Shown here one piece after another: positions 19,474 through 31,533 of a stretch of DNA of 64,000 nucleotides (positions are counted from its first letter, which is position 1; every line of letters begins with the position of its first letter). The stretch is from Metallyticus violacea (Eukaryota > Arthropoda > Insecta > Mantodea > Metallyticidae). Below the pieces are notes generated by a model. It had not been told where the DNA came from. It did not search any database and was given only the letters and a program-made list of their open reading frames with translations. The stretch lies in assembly GCA_030762175.1 (NCBI GenBank), contig CM060833.1, forward strand, positions 168,220,501-168,284,500. Direction: 5' to 3'. The position numbers were made by a program, and so were the translations under genes.

Positions 19474-22085
19474 TCAAATATCCAGCTCGACGTACTTCTA
19501 CTAACGTCAGAAGTACAACGGGTACTCAGGGTCCGCACAGCTTGCACTGAAGCATCTGAAGAGGTCGAACCGCCCCGCTTTACGGGAAATATTTCATAGG
19601 GACAAATTGTTTGGTTTTTTTAAGAAGTTTTTCCTCGCCCAGAAAAAAAAAAAAACATTTTAACCAATTCTTTATTCACTAAGACGCCGAAGGACTTGGG
19701 CCAATTTGCGCCATTATTAGCTCATTCCATTAATGGCTGGCAGTCGATTGGAACTTTAACAACTTATTCATCGATAATATCTTATTTTCTCTCGATTAAG
19801 AATTTGCTATTGCTTTACATTATAATTTGTTCCTGTAATAAACTTATTTACAATTTAATCACTATGCTCTTAAAATTGATATGTGCGCCAAATTAATGTC
19901 CTTTTGCGTTTTTATGTTTACCAATGAGCTAAAATTCAAATTGTAAAACTGAAAAATGCACAAAAATATAATTTAAAAAGGTGTACAATTCCGATACAAA
20001 AGACATGTCTAAAATCATCTGGTTAACAATTGAAGACGCATAGCTAGTATGATTTTATATAGGAGGATTGTTCGACATAAACATTAACATAGATCTTTGA
20101 ACAAACCCATAAAAAACATTTTAACTCTGTTGTGTGCCACTCCTAGAGGGTGTATGAAGAGTGTAATTTAAGAACTCAGGTGACAGAAATTAAATTTTAA
20201 GGCGTAAGATAAAAAGAGAAACATGGACGTTCAATAAAACTTACCTGTGAATTATCAATTAGCAAAAATATGTCACATGAACTTGAACTAAACAATAAAC
20301 TACCAGCAATGGCTATGAGCTACACCCCAAAAGGATTAAGGGATTTGATTAGACGGTTAGGGACGGAAGGGGATATTTCGGTGCTTGCTCAAGAGATGGC
20401 TGTTTGTGGCTATGTCCCAAATGAGGGCACCTCCGGGAGGAAGGGTGTCATTGGGCGGGTGAGATTTACGGGCGGTGATGCTGATGCGCAAACATAGACA
20501 TTATTTCCAGATAGATGACCCCACTCAGAAGAGCCACTTGCATATCAGCCTCCGGGATAAAACCTTTCCGAAGTGCAAGTCACTGTTACACCGCACCATA
20601 TTCCCTTCGTCCTGGCACATTCGACCTTGCAACAGAACCAACGGAATGAAATGGGAGAGCGGTAAATTCGTAGAAAGCAAAAAGAATTCGCCTAAGCGAA
20701 CCAGGAGGACCCACGATAAACCACAATGTCAGGATGGTCCTTCCCAAGATTTTTAAACCCGGAATCTCCCGAATGCTAGCCCTAAAGATTACTCCCTAAG
20801 ACACCGCACTCGGCATGACAGCGGGTTAACCACACAAAAGAATTCTCATTGGCAGTTACAGCTAAATATTTTATTTCATATTCAATCAGTGAGCTCTCGG
20901 TGTGGTCTTATTTATCTCCAGGATAAATTTTAAATGTCACCGAAATATTATTTCTCTTTACTATTCTTATTATTTTGCATTTTGTTACTAAAGAGTGAAA
21001 AGCAAAAATAAGCTGCCTATAACTGCGGTGAATTTGCTTGCGTTTACTGATAGCTTTAGTTTATAATTTAAGGAGTATGTAGGTATATAAATCTGCACTT
21101 AGCCACCACAGCTAGCTTTAACTTTTCATGTTGATTTCCAACAGTAGCGATGAATGAAATTGCTGAATTGCTAACACCTGGGGCCTGTTGATATTGAAGA
21201 TAGCTGGCGAAAACTCTTTTCATTTGGGCAACGAGTTGGAAAATTAACTGAATTTGCTCCAAGTGGGGTCATAATCTACAGAGTAATTTCTGCGTAATGC
21301 TTTATGATTTCGTTTTCAATGTTTAATCAAGGGCATAAAACTCCTTCGCTTTTATGTTCAGTCTTTACGTCTGAATGCTGCACTGTTAAGATTTCAGTGA
21401 AAAGGAAAGGAGCGGTAAAGTACAGGGAAGCCTTAAAGAGAATGGCAATAAACACAGTTGACATCTACTTTGAAAAGGGGGAAAGGAAAAGGGGCGACTA
21501 CAAGACCCTTCTTTAACGATCTGACAAATCTTGTTAGGGGTCAGTCAGCCTATCTGACGGCAGGCGCTAATTAAATTGGTAGACGAAACTATAGGCTGAT
21601 TTTAATTTATTACATGCAAATAAATATATAAGAGCTCAGTCTCTTACTATGTAGTGACGGAAGAAAACAGCTTGCAAAGAGCATTCTCTAGTTTCTGCAA
21701 ACGTGTGCATTTTTATAAGTTTGGAACGTAATTTGTAATAATTACCCATGTGCTCTATTTCCTGATTATGCACAGTCCCAGTCATAGCTAAACTCAATGG
21801 CCACGAAGAAAGACTCCTTTAAAGCTCTTATTAACACGAAAGGTGAATTGTCCAGTTTCTACAATTCCTAGTCTAATAAAACAATAGGCCGACACTAGTA
21901 AGCAGTGTGTAAAAAATTCAACTCTTTATTGCTTAGTTTCTAGGTTGAAGTGTTATGTTAATTATTTTTAAAGTTCCCACATGCTCCACATTAAGTAAGT
22001 CATTGCTCACTATGCTGGCGTTCAATGACCCGTGCCACCTCAGCACTCTGATCTGAAGTTAATCACGAACTCGGTGTTAACACAC
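19474..22085. other. myosin intron, unassigned
   Basis: Frames of 64 to 93 codons at 20270-20760 and 21068-21516 have no recognisable motif, and no splice pair gives a convincing exon. I treat them as chance. Confidence 0.35.
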
Positions 22086-22089
22086 CGGT

Positions 22090-22460
22090 CATCAAGAGTA
22101 CTTGGTATGGATGTCACACGCCGTGGTCCGATTGAGTTTACACCCAGCGCGTTCTCCGGATCCAACTCCGTTGGACTTCTACCTATGGGGAACTCTTAAG
22201 GATGTTGTATACCGTAGAAAACCAGCTACACTGACAGCACTTCGGAAGAAATTGAAACGGCATGTGCTGCAATCGCTGAGGACACTTTCGCAAACGTTGC
22301 TCAATCAGTAGTTCAACGTACTCAGAAGTGTATCGACGTCGATGATGGGCATTTTGAGCAATTGTTGTAACTGTAAAAGTCTAAGATGATCAGTGCTCGT
22401 CATTTTCTGTTTGTGTGAATTCAGTTTTGTTATGTTTTTTGTCACAGTTTTTTTGTCAGA
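22090..22460 (+). mobile_element. family T fragment, transposase 3' part
   Basis: The plus strand reads ARSPDPTPLDFYLWGTLKDV and VYRRKPATLTALRKK, then after one frame change AIAEDTFANVAQSVVQ and QKCIDVDDGHFEQLL, followed by the family 3' UTR. Compared with the copies at 61.2 and 63.7 kb, a one-base change shifts the frame after ALR. The 5' part and the terminal repeats are missing. Confidence 0.8.
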
Positions 22461-22705
22461 AAAGTGCAACTAATGAGAATACTTCATTTGATGATCGCGC
22501 GTAAGAAACCCCCAAAAGTTTGACTGTATAACCCCATGATGAGAATCTTCAAAAGAACAATTAACCAGCAACTTTCATCATATTGCCTAGAAGTTTTGTG
22601 AATTCATAGCAATATCAATAACAAAACAGATTTTCTCACTCAAAATTCTGATCGCTGGTGAAGATATATTTCCTTTAATGGATTTCTCAAAAGATATTGT
22701 CTATT

Positions 22706-22900
22706 TAAAATCCTAAGTATGGCTTCCTTCCGAAGCGAAGTAAAGCCGTGGGTCCGTGTCGTACATTTACGGCACGAAAAAGAATCTCAAGCCTGAAAGA
22801 AGAGACCTCTGAGCAAAATCTGTCGGCCGTTTCACGCCCTGAATCGAATGGGACGCTGATGATCTGAGATGTTAAAGAGTGTCCATAAATAAAACAAATA
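22706..22900 (+). mobile_element. SINE-B, 5'-truncated
   Basis: It starts at AATCCTAAGTATGGCTTCC and runs to GAGTGTCCATAAATAAAAC. It lacks the tRNA-like head. Confidence 0.9.
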
Positions 22901-22939
22901 ATAAATAATTTCCTGGAGTAACTCACAATGAATGAACTA

Positions 22940-23201
22940 TGTTTAACGCCCGTTTTACTACTGAGGCATCACAGGCGGTGACACTGATGATACATGAGAT
23001 GAAATGATATATTGGGAAAGGATAATTTTTTAAGGAAGGAAACGTTCCAGATCTAATTTTAGGGTACCTCCCGAGCATTTGCCAGTTATGAGGACTGAGG
23101 AAAACTGAAAAGCTGGAAAAAACCTCAGTCAGAGAGGACGGTCCTGGCGGGATCCGAATTCACGAGTCCGCACCTTAACGACCTCGGCCACCCGTGGCGG
23201 T
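22940..23201 (-). mobile_element. SINE-A, inverted
   Basis: The inverted 3' end GTTTAACGCCCGTTTTACTA is at the left and the head GGCCGAGGTCGTTAAGGTGC is at the right. Part of box B is lost. ATGAACT on both sides may be the target duplication. Confidence 0.9.
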
Positions 23202-23476
23202 TATATGGATGAACTTCATTCTTCTATCGACTTGCATGGCGAATACGTTTCTATGATGCAGTACGTCTGTTTCATTTTCTAATGGATCACGAGCTTATTT
23301 CCCTTTAGTAACGACCTTCTTATCCGTAAGTGGGCGGATTATCATAGAAACAATAGCGCAACTTCAACATGAGCTTAGCTTGGTCTTGGCCGACATTTCG
23401 TGTGGACCTTTAAGATACAAGGTAAGGTGAGTATGCATTCTATTATTTGAGTGATTTGTGATTGTATATAATCAGC

Positions 23477-23605
23477 TACTGGAACAAAATGAATAAATCA
23501 TTTAATGATATTTGTCACTACTGCGATAAAGAAGGGACCCCGGAACATGCCCTTTTTATTGTGTTAATTATCTGCAACACACCAAGGATGAAAGCAAAAT
23601 TTTAG
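23477..23605 (+). mobile_element. LINE ORF2 C-terminal zinc-finger fragment
   Basis: The frame reads WNKMNKSFNDICHYCDKEGT and then PEHALFIV before decay. The C-x2-C...EHxLF pattern is the cysteine/histidine knuckle at the C-terminus of R1/I/Jockey-type LINE ORF2 proteins (CxYC-DTxEHTLFxC). The final Cys position is lost and a stop follows soon after. The purine-rich sequence downstream may be the LINE 3' end. Confidence 0.6.
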
Positions 23606-23629
23606 GTGGCTTAGAACTATCGTTTATCA

Positions 23630-24480
23630 TAAGAGATACAAGCATTTAGATAATCAGACACAAAGAGTTGGAACAGGAAGAGATGCCAACAGCCACGGTA
23701 CAAGCTAAAGATGGGATTAGAAGATCAGCCGGACTACAAAGCAAGTCTGACGAAAGAGAGAATGAAAGGAATAGTGAAGACAACGTGGGCAGAGAGTAAG
23801 GCGGAGAATAAAAGGAGAACACAGGAGCGAGGAGTAAAAGAAGAATATGGTGATAATTATATCTACGACTGCAAAACAATAACAAATACCATAACAATTA
23901 GAGAGAAAGAAAAGTGAGAGAAGGGAAGAAGAAAGAAGAGCGAGTGAAGAGTAAAGACAGAAGAAGGGAGTGATAATCGATCAAATACATATCATTAACA
24001 CATCAACAACCACTCAACCATTCAACTAATGAAGAAGAAAGAAGACCGAGATTAGACGTGGTGGTTATTATAGTAAACATGCTGCAAAAGGAGGAGATGA
24101 ATGAAGATGAGGGGAGGTAAGGATCAAGGGGAAGGAGAAGCCACGGGTAAACGGTACAAGAAGAAGAAAATGGTGGTAATTAAAGGGGTTAGTAAAAGAG
24201 TTTAAGTGTGCAAGATGAGTAATAAATAGCAGATAAATTATATAAACAATGAAAGTAGCGAACAAATAGTAGAGAATAAGGATTGTATGTACAAATAGTA
24301 TTAGTGACGGAAAAGCAAGAGTAAAAACATACTTACGATGAATGCTCAATACATTAAGTGAAGTAAATTAGGAAAGGTAAAACCTAAAGAGAAATAATGA
24401 TTTAATAAGAAATGAGTGCAGAATGTGGAATTAAAAGTGAAATAGGAATTAAATTCTCTTAGATAGCTAGGGTAAGGTTA
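23630..24480. repeat. long purine-rich tract, plus strand
   Basis: For about 850 bp the plus strand is dominated by A and G, with imperfect GAAGA, GGAGA and AAAGGA words, and runs into AT-rich sequence. Frames here (68 to 93 codons) owe their length to the lack of T and are not evidence of a gene. Confidence 0.7.
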
Positions 24481-25480
24481 TCAGCTCCCTGACAGTTCGG
24501 TTTCCGACGGTTAATTCAGTTCTTGTAGTTAGCTGGTTACCAGTAGCATGTAAATTATTAAATTACTTAAAGTATTGTTTTATTCTGTGTTCTATTTAGT
24601 TTATTATTATATTATATTTTCTTTATTATAGATTACGATCTGTAAAATGTACATGTATAGTGAAATTATTTTTTTAATAAATGATAAAATTTGGAATACG
24701 TCCCGGTATAGAAGGTGTCTGGATGGAGTATTGCATATCTTATTTTATTTTATTTGTATATAATCTGCTAGGAAGTGTCAAGTGATAGGCCTTATTATTT
24801 GATTCCTCAACGAATGTTCATTTATAAGTTCGTAATAAACCCACTCGTGCTATCGGAATATTATCTCACGAGAAGTTTCCAGTTGGTCAATAAATTTCGA
24901 GAAATGGGATGTGTTGAGAGAAAGAGCGCACGCGGAGACGACGTACAGCTTTCAGAAGAAATGTTGCAAGGCGCTCGTACCTCCTGGAGAAGTGCTATAG
25001 GGGAACTGGAGAGATGGTTAGCGACGTATGCGGGAAGGGGGCTATATCTGCCAAGTAAAACATTGCACACTGTATGTATATCATCAGTTCAAATACTTAA
25101 GAGTGGTCTATTTCTTTGCGTTAACAAAAGCAAAATATTAAAAGTGAACAGTTGGACGTTAGCATTTCTCTTTCTCTCCAGCTCTCAGCAGTATAAGAAT
25201 CCCTTCCGCACACTTTCGTTGCTGTGATTAGGAAGTTACTCATCTATAACAACTGCTGTGATGCAAGCACCTAACTGCTGTAGCCAGGAGTAGACTTTGT
25301 GAAGCAGATTTCGGCTCAAGTGCTTGGCGGAGAAATTGATCCTAACCTCATTTTGTTTTCCGGTTCCACTTAAATGGATTTGTAAACTTGCAAAACTGCC
25401 ATTACTACAGTTCGGAAAAAGCAATCTGCTCAGAGAGAAAGTCCTTCACAATCAAAAATATGTATATACAGCTAACGTTT
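24481..25480. other. myosin intron, unassigned
   Basis: Contains a 150-codon plus-strand frame (24775-25227). Its translation has no recognisable domain, it has no splice context, and the antisense strand is also open for 69 codons, so I do not call it a gene. Confidence 0.35.
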
Positions 25481-25489
25481 CTCTGCAGG

Positions 25490-25660
25490 CAGTTAATGCA
25501 GTCCTTGACGATGGAGTTACCAGTAACAACATATTGCCTCCTCGATTCCCCGATCTAAACACCTATGAACATTACAGGACAAATGTACACGCCTTAGACG
25601 AACTAAAAAATAACATCCGATGAGCACTCTCTGACAAATAATGGATAATTTCATAATCTG
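25490..25660 (+). mobile_element. Tc1/mariner-like transposase C-terminal fragment
   Basis: The plus strand reads NILPPRFPDLNTYEHYRTNV and HALDELKNNIR, matching the pattern PPRSPDLTPCDFYLWGxLK...xLDELKNxIR. The catalytic acidic position in CDF is E here, and the WGxLK part is lost. No ends recognised. Confidence 0.6.
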
Positions 25661-26061
25661 TTAACACAAATATCACTATAGTGTCTCCAATTCAACCGCG
25701 ACCGGTCGGGAGCATGGGGTTCGCGGCTTATAAACTCCTGCCAAGCTCATGGTTAACAGAAATACGGACTACCTAGTACAAGAAACGTGAGATGCGGTTC
25801 TGGAGATACACCCACCATTTAAATCTTGGGTAAAGTTTACGTATGACTAAACATCGTAATTAGGAGCCCCATGTATTAACAAAACAGAAATCTGTAAATT
25901 TGACACAAAGTCCCTTAAACATGCATACAAATATACGAGCGTAGGTCCACAAGTTTCCGGACTATCCATTTTCTACATATGATAAAGACAAAAACTATAT
26001 TTCACCTTTCAATATAGTTACCCTTAATAACATAAACTTTTCACGTCTTTGAGTTAACATT

Positions 26062-26610
26062 TCAATCCCCCCCCAAAAAATAATTAGAAGTCTTGTCTGT
26101 AAAATGGGCATAAACAGCATTCATCACTTCTTCGCCACACTTAAATTTCCTTCCTCGAAGGTCCTTCTTGAGTTTTGAGAAGAGGAAATAGTCACTGGGA
26201 GCTAGATCTGGGCTGTAGGGTAGATAGTCCATCTCCTTGAAGTCACATTTCTTCACAGCTTCCTTTGCAACAAGACCTGAGTGCACAGGCACGTTGTCGT
26301 GAAGAAGGTGCACACCACCATTCACTTTTCCTTGCCTTTTCTCTTTGATGGAAGCACGTAGTCTGTGCAGTAGGCCAGCATAGTACTCCCCATTTACTGT
26401 GGCATTCCTCTCCTTGAAGTCAATGAAGAGTATTCCTTCACAGTCCCACAAGACTGTGGCCTTGATCTTCTTGGGTGACTGAGTGACCTTGGTCTTAAGC
26501 AACGGTGTTTCGCCAGGTTTACGCCAGTCCATTGATTCTCTTTTGGACAATGGATCACAGTAGAGGATCATAGTTTCATCTCCCGGAAGAGCTCCAAAAA
26601 TGTCTAACAA
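26062..26610 (-). pseudogene. M2 mariner transposase, catalytic part
   Basis: An uninterrupted 182-codon stretch. It reads ILYCDPLSKRESMDWRKPGE, WDCEGILFIDFKERNATVNG, LLHDNVPVHSGLVAKEAVKK, YSPDLAPSDYFLFSKLKKDL and then GRKFKCGEEVMNAVYAHF. The aspartate of HDN and the aspartate of PSDYF are 34 residues apart, the classic mariner D34D spacing. The first catalytic Asp (normally TGDET) falls at the damaged junction, where LPGDET is still visible. It ends prematurely near the poly-C (poly-G in sense) run, where family members read GGGIEMLIQRCEKCI. It would not be active. Confidence 0.9.
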
Positions 26611-26683
26611 CAGATGACTCGTTGCTGCTTTTGGACTGAGGAAAGAAATCTAAGCACCCATTTTGCATTAACCTTATTCATGT

Positions 26684-26935
26684 TTAAATGTTCATGAATA
26701 ATTCGAAGGACTGTTGTTTCGAAAGGCCCAGTCTCGCTGTTATTTCTACAACTTTGAACCGCCGGTCTCCCCTAATTTCTGCTTCCACGAGATCGATGTT
26801 TTCAGCAGTGAGCACCTTTAAGGGCCGACCTGCACGCTCTTCGTCTTCAATGCTTTCTCGACCCATCCGAAAAAGTTTGGTCCATTCTTTTACTGTAGAA
26901 TATGAGGGGGATGCTTCCCCATATACACCGTCCAA
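26684..26935 (-). pseudogene. M2 mariner transposase, N-terminal HTH part
   Basis: The frame reads GVYGEASPSYSTVKEWTKLF, GRPLKVLTAENIDLVEAEI and RFKVVEITARLGLSKQQ: the paired helix-turn-helix DNA-binding region that recognises mariner TIRs. It shifts frame right after LSK, where other copies read TTVLRIIHEHLNM. Confidence 0.85.
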
Positions 26936-27181
26936 TCACTGTTTAATTTCATTTGGAGTAAGTGCTTCTTTTGTAAAGAACTTAACAAAAGCTCGAGACC
27001 CCATTTTGAACATGTCACAATCTTCTACACATAGTCTTCTTTATGCAACTATATCTAAACAACTGAACACAGTTACAGTTGCAATTATTTACTTAACAGA
27101 TAAGGTATGACACCATATAAGGGTTTTGTGAAGGCGACCATCCTTGCGGCGAGGCCGGAAACTTATGGACCTACCCTCGTA

Positions 27182-28065
27182 CTATCCCACACTTATTATC
27201 ATTTAGCTTTAGATTTAGGACAGCGAAAACCCACTGCATCACTGAAATTCACACTGCGGCAAGATTACTGTTCCCGATTACAATATGGCTTCCCTTTACA
27301 CCTACCTTCTGTTTTCAGCTTACATGATTAAACGAGGGGGATACATCACATGGATGATAGAATCCGCATAGTGCTAGTAACGGAAATTTTGCTGAATAAT
27401 GGATGACAGAAAGAACATTACGTCCTTTCTTTGAGTGGGTCTCAAATGGTGGCAATTTCGCTCGATATTAGGCATTCTGTAATAACGCCAGAATGAATAA
27501 GAAATGAATGCGTTCTTATGAATTGCAAGTGAACAAAAAAGGAAGAAATGCAATAGCTCAGAGCGTCCTAATTTACGGCGAAAATAATAAATGGAAGAAG
27601 ACTTCGTAGAATCCTTTCTGCACAGTGTTCTCTCACATTTAATTAAATTTTTCGATTAAGATCCATCTTTCCTGTAAGAAAAACACAACTTGATAAGAGA
27701 GAACACTTCTGATGGCACCGTTTATGTTTTAGGTTATCTCCTAATGTTTTTGCTTGCTCAAGACTTTTACTGTATCTAGTTGCTATAGAATGCTATCGAA
27801 TATTAAGTTACAAAGTAAAATTAATATATTTAAGTACTTGTCCTCTTGTGAAAGGTCAATACATATACTCGAGTGATGAACAAATCAACATCCATACCGG
27901 AAACACCTATTTCCTGTAATGAAACCCGTAACAAGCATGCAAAACGAAGTAGGAAACCGCAAGAGCAGCACGGATATATCAGCCTAAAGTTCGTCTCTTC
28001 TTGTAGCGGTGTACAGTGCTAAAATGGATCGTTAACACAGTAAATAATAAACAAAATGTATAAAT
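27182..28065. other. myosin intron, unassigned
   Basis: No gene or repeat family recognised. Confidence 0.45.
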
Positions 28066-28069
28066 TGTT

Positions 28070-28264
28070 GACTGCTCCATGGTCTATTCGTAGCATTTGC
28101 GGTTATAATTCAGAGGTCTTGTGTTCGATTTCCGATTAAATAAAGCTGTGTGGGTAGGGTGTTTTCGGAGTTTTTCCATGCCCTAAGAAGGTAAATGCTA
28201 GATAACTTTAAGGCGCCAAGGATTTCGAGTTTATTTGCTCCATCATTCATTCATTTCATTCACC
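28070..28264 (+). mobile_element. SINE-C copy
   Basis: TGCTCCATGGTCTATTCGTA corresponds to the head and GTGTTCGATTTCC to box B. The tail AGGCGCCAAGGATTTCGAGT and CATCATTCATTCATTTCATT matches the copies at 17.1 and 47.9 kb. Confidence 0.85.
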
Positions 28265-28436
28265 CCTATAGACCTCACGTACAGCATAGCGTATAGAAGA
28301 GATTGTGTGTGTGTGCGTGTGTGTGTGCTGACATCCGCAGATTTCCTCTGTCGGCGACGATCGTACTGGGCGCTGGAAATGCGACTGGCCACTAGTGTCG
28401 TTCTCGGTGGTGAGTAGTTTTATTTTGTTGTTAATT

Positions 28437-28712
28437 TTGTTTATTTACGGACGCTCTTTAACATCTCAGGTCATCAGCATTCCATTCAATTCAGGGCGTG
28501 AAACGGCCGACAAATTTTGCTCAGAGGTCTCTTCTTTCAGGCTTGAGGTTCTTTATCGTGCCGTAAAATTACGACACGGGACCCACGGCTTTACTTCCCT
28601 TCCGAAGGTAGCCATACTTAGGAGTTAAACTCTCGAAAAAATCCATCAATCCTGGTCGGGTTTGAACCCGCGATTTTGGGTTTAGGAGGCACCAATGGTT
28701 ACCAGGACCAAC
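28437..28712 (-). mobile_element. SINE-B, inverted
   Basis: The inverted end TTTACGGACGCTCTTTAACA is at the left and the decayed head GGTTACCAGGACCAACG at the right, with box B GGGTTTGAACCC. Part of the head between the boxes is deleted. Confidence 0.92.
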
Positions 28713-30268
28713 GAATAGTTTTATGATCGATATTTAATTCTTCGGGACGTGCATTACATTGCCGTGAATTAATGGGTACTGTGAAAACTGAATTACTTGA
28801 GGAACATAATACCTTCGCAAATTCAAATGTGTAGTATAGTGATAGATTTAAAATATTAAAATAATAGGTAGTCATTTTTCATACAATGTCGAGCCTAAGA
28901 ACTGTATAGGTCTCGACCATTCCAAAGTGTTTTTCATTTTTTTTTTCTTCGAAACTGAGAGAAATATTCGGGTAATTTATTTTGATAAGAGAGTGGAATT
29001 ACATTTTTTGAGTGCTTAGACAATATTTGATAACATTTTGTTCGGCCCCCACAAGTTGGATTTTGATTGAAACATATAAAGAACATAAAAATGTATTTAA
29101 TTATATTAAATGGAACTAAAGGAATGTGTTACATACCAAAGGGTTGGTTTGGGGAGGTGGGGAATCTATTAGAAGAAATTGGAGTAGGGGATATGTGGTG
29201 ACTGGGTGAAAGTAATACCAGTGGATTTTGAAAAGAGGTGAGACAGAAGTATAAGATGTGATTTGGGCTATAGCTTACAGGATAAAAGTTCTTTAGACTT
29301 AGACATAATAGTTAAAAAGATATCAGGGATGGGAGAAATGTGAGCAATTCAGAAGAATAGATCTTGCATGATGCTTTATTTCTAAAAGGATTAAGGAAAC
29401 GTTTTAAAAAAGGAAGTGTTATGTGTGGGAAAGTGGATAAAGTGTTCAACTGTGTAATAGAACGTGAAATGGTAAAAAGGTGGAGGAATAGTATCTGGTA
29501 TGAAAAATGGGACAAACAAGGTAAGGTAGCAATTAACATTTGACAGAAATGAGGGAAGAGAAAATAAACAAGACTGCGGAATTTTAAGGAAAAGTAAGGG
29601 ATAAGTGGATGAGAAGACTAAGGAAGGAGCTTGAGGGCATATAGTTGTGAAAATGGTGATTTATTTTAGAAGTCCTGTGTCATACGTGTGACCAGGTGGT
29701 TAAGGTATGGGAGCATCTTAAGTTATAGTACTATTATTCATTTATTTATTTTTGTTAACCTGTTTTTATGAATATAGGGGCAAATAGCTTAAAATCAGGG
29801 AAGTATTCGTTTATAGAAATTGTATAGCCAAACCTGAGTCTTCCTGATGACCAAAGACCAAGGTCCAGAAGTTAGCTAATTGATACAAATAATTGTTAAT
29901 GTAGAGATATTATTGATTAATAACATTCATTCATATTGTGTGCGGAGATTTTTATCGAATAAAAGAAATTCGTAGAGAACTTCAAGCTTCGAAATGTGCA
30001 AAGTGAACCCGGAGACTTCATTGACCTGACCTGGTGAGTATACAAATTACAGTAGTTGAGTTGGTCACTTCAGTTTACACTTTGCCATGGACATCGACAG
30101 AAGTTACACAAAGCGGAGCAAGATAATTTTTGGAGACCAAATGTTGTAACATTTTTGTTCAGTCAACATTTCATTACAAAGGTACACATATTAGCACATC
30201 CAATGTACATGTTAAATTACTATCCATATTAGAATTACATCTAGGTTTTCAATTGAAGTACCAATATA
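28713..30268. other. myosin intron, purine-biased, unassigned
   Basis: A plus-strand purine-rich block spans about 29100-29640, similar in texture to 23.6-24.5 kb but without visible alignment to it. Nothing coding was recognised. Confidence 0.4.
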
Positions 30269-31533
30269 CGAGGATAGGTCTATAAGTTTCCACCCGCCGA
30301 TAAGGATTATCGCCTTCACAAAACCTTTTTCTGGTGTCATACCTTATCTGTTAAGTAAATAACTACAACTGCAACTTCCGCTTCGCTGTGTTCAGATATA
30401 GTTGCATTTATAGGGCTATGTGTAGAAGATTGTGACATGTTCAAAATGGGTATCGAGCTGTTATTAAGTTCTTCACAAAAGAAGTACTTACTCCAAATGA
30501 AATTAAACAGCGATTGGGCGATGTATATGGGGAAGCACCCTCCTCATATTCTACAGTAAAAGAATGGGCCAAACTTTTCCGAATGGGTCGAGAAAGCATT
30601 TAAAACGAAGAGCGTACAGGTCAGCCTTTGGAGGTGCTCACTCCTGAAAACGCTGGACTTGTGGAAGGAGAAATTATGGAAGACCGACGGCTCAAAGTTA
30701 CAGAAATAGCAGCAAGATTGAGCCTTTCTAAAACAACAGTCCTTCGAATTATTCATGAACATTTAAACATGAATATGTTTAGTGCAAGATGGGTACCTAG
30801 ACTTCTTTCCTCAGTCCAAAAGAAACAACGAGTCATCTGCTGTCAGACATTGTTGGAGCGCTGCCGTGGCAACGAGAGAAAAGTTCTGCAAATCATTGTT
30901 ACAGGAGATGAAACTATGGTCCTATACTATGATCCCTTGTCCAAAAGAGAGCCAATGGAGTGGCGTAAACCTCTCTAAAGCCTCTAAAGGCCAATGTCAC
31001 TCAGTCAACCAAGAAGATCTTGGCCACAATCTTTTGGGGCTGTGAAGGAATACTATTCATTGACTTCAAGGAGAGGAACACCACTGTAAATGGAGAGACC
31101 ACGTGCTTCTATTAAAGAGAAAATGCGAGAAAAGCTGAGTGGTGGTGTGTGCCTTCTTCACGACAACGCACCTGTGCACACAGCTCTTGTTGCAAAGGAA
31201 GCTGTGAAGAAATGTGACTCAAGGAAATCGACCAATCGACCATCCACCATACAGCCCAGATCTAGCTCCCAGTGACTATTTCCTCTTCTCATAACTCAAG
31301 AAGGATCTTTTAGGAAGGAAATTTAAATGTGACGAAGAAGTGATAGATGCTCTTTATGCCCATTTTACAAACAAGACTTCTGACTATTGACGGGGGGTGG
31401 GGTGGTAATGCTAATTCAAAGATATAAGAAGTGTATTGCAACAGAGGTTAACTATATTGAAAAGTGAAATATATGAGTTGTCTTAATCATACCTAGAAAA
31501 TGGTTAGGTCGGGAACTTATGAACCTACCCTCG
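30269..31533 (+). mobile_element. mariner M3 (DD34D family), both ends present
   Basis: The left end CGAGGATAGGTCTATAAGTT next to TA and the right end ACTTATGAACCTACCCTCG define a 1265-bp copy. The N-terminal part reads EIMEDRRLKVTEIAARLSLS and KTTVLRIIHEHLNMNMFSAR. The catalytic part starts VTGDETMVLYYDPLSKREPM but shifts frame after WRKPL. Later LLHDNAPVHTALVAKEAVKK is intact, while the SPDLAPSDYFLF region is partly shifted. An internal deletion has removed the NGEYYAGLLH part. Inactive. Confidence 0.94.

Larger units (their letters stand above)
25936..27179 (-). mobile_element. mariner M2 (DD34D family), both TIRs present
   Basis: The left end CGAGCGTAGGTCCACAAGTT and right end AACTTATGGACCTACCCTCG are flanked by TA. 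Length is 1244 bp, normal for a mariner. The minus strand carries the whole transposase in two main pieces, an N-terminal helix-turn-helix part (26935-26684) and a catalytic part (26610-26062). These are separated by a frameshift and a deletion around the TGDE motif. A stop (TGA) replaces the codon after KQR in the first part. This is the best preserved copy with both ends. Confidence 0.95.

Noticed and set aside
20270..20756. 75- and 93-codon frames as coding exons
   Set aside because: No recognisable motif and no convincing splice-site pair with consistent phase; opposite strand to the myosin gene.
23646..24349. several 68-93-codon frames on both strands
   Set aside because: They arise from purine-rich low-complexity sequence that lacks stop codons.
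24775..25227. 150-codon plus-strand frame as a gene
   Set aside because: No domain, no splice or promoter context, and antisense also open. It lies within the long myosin intron and is most likely chance.
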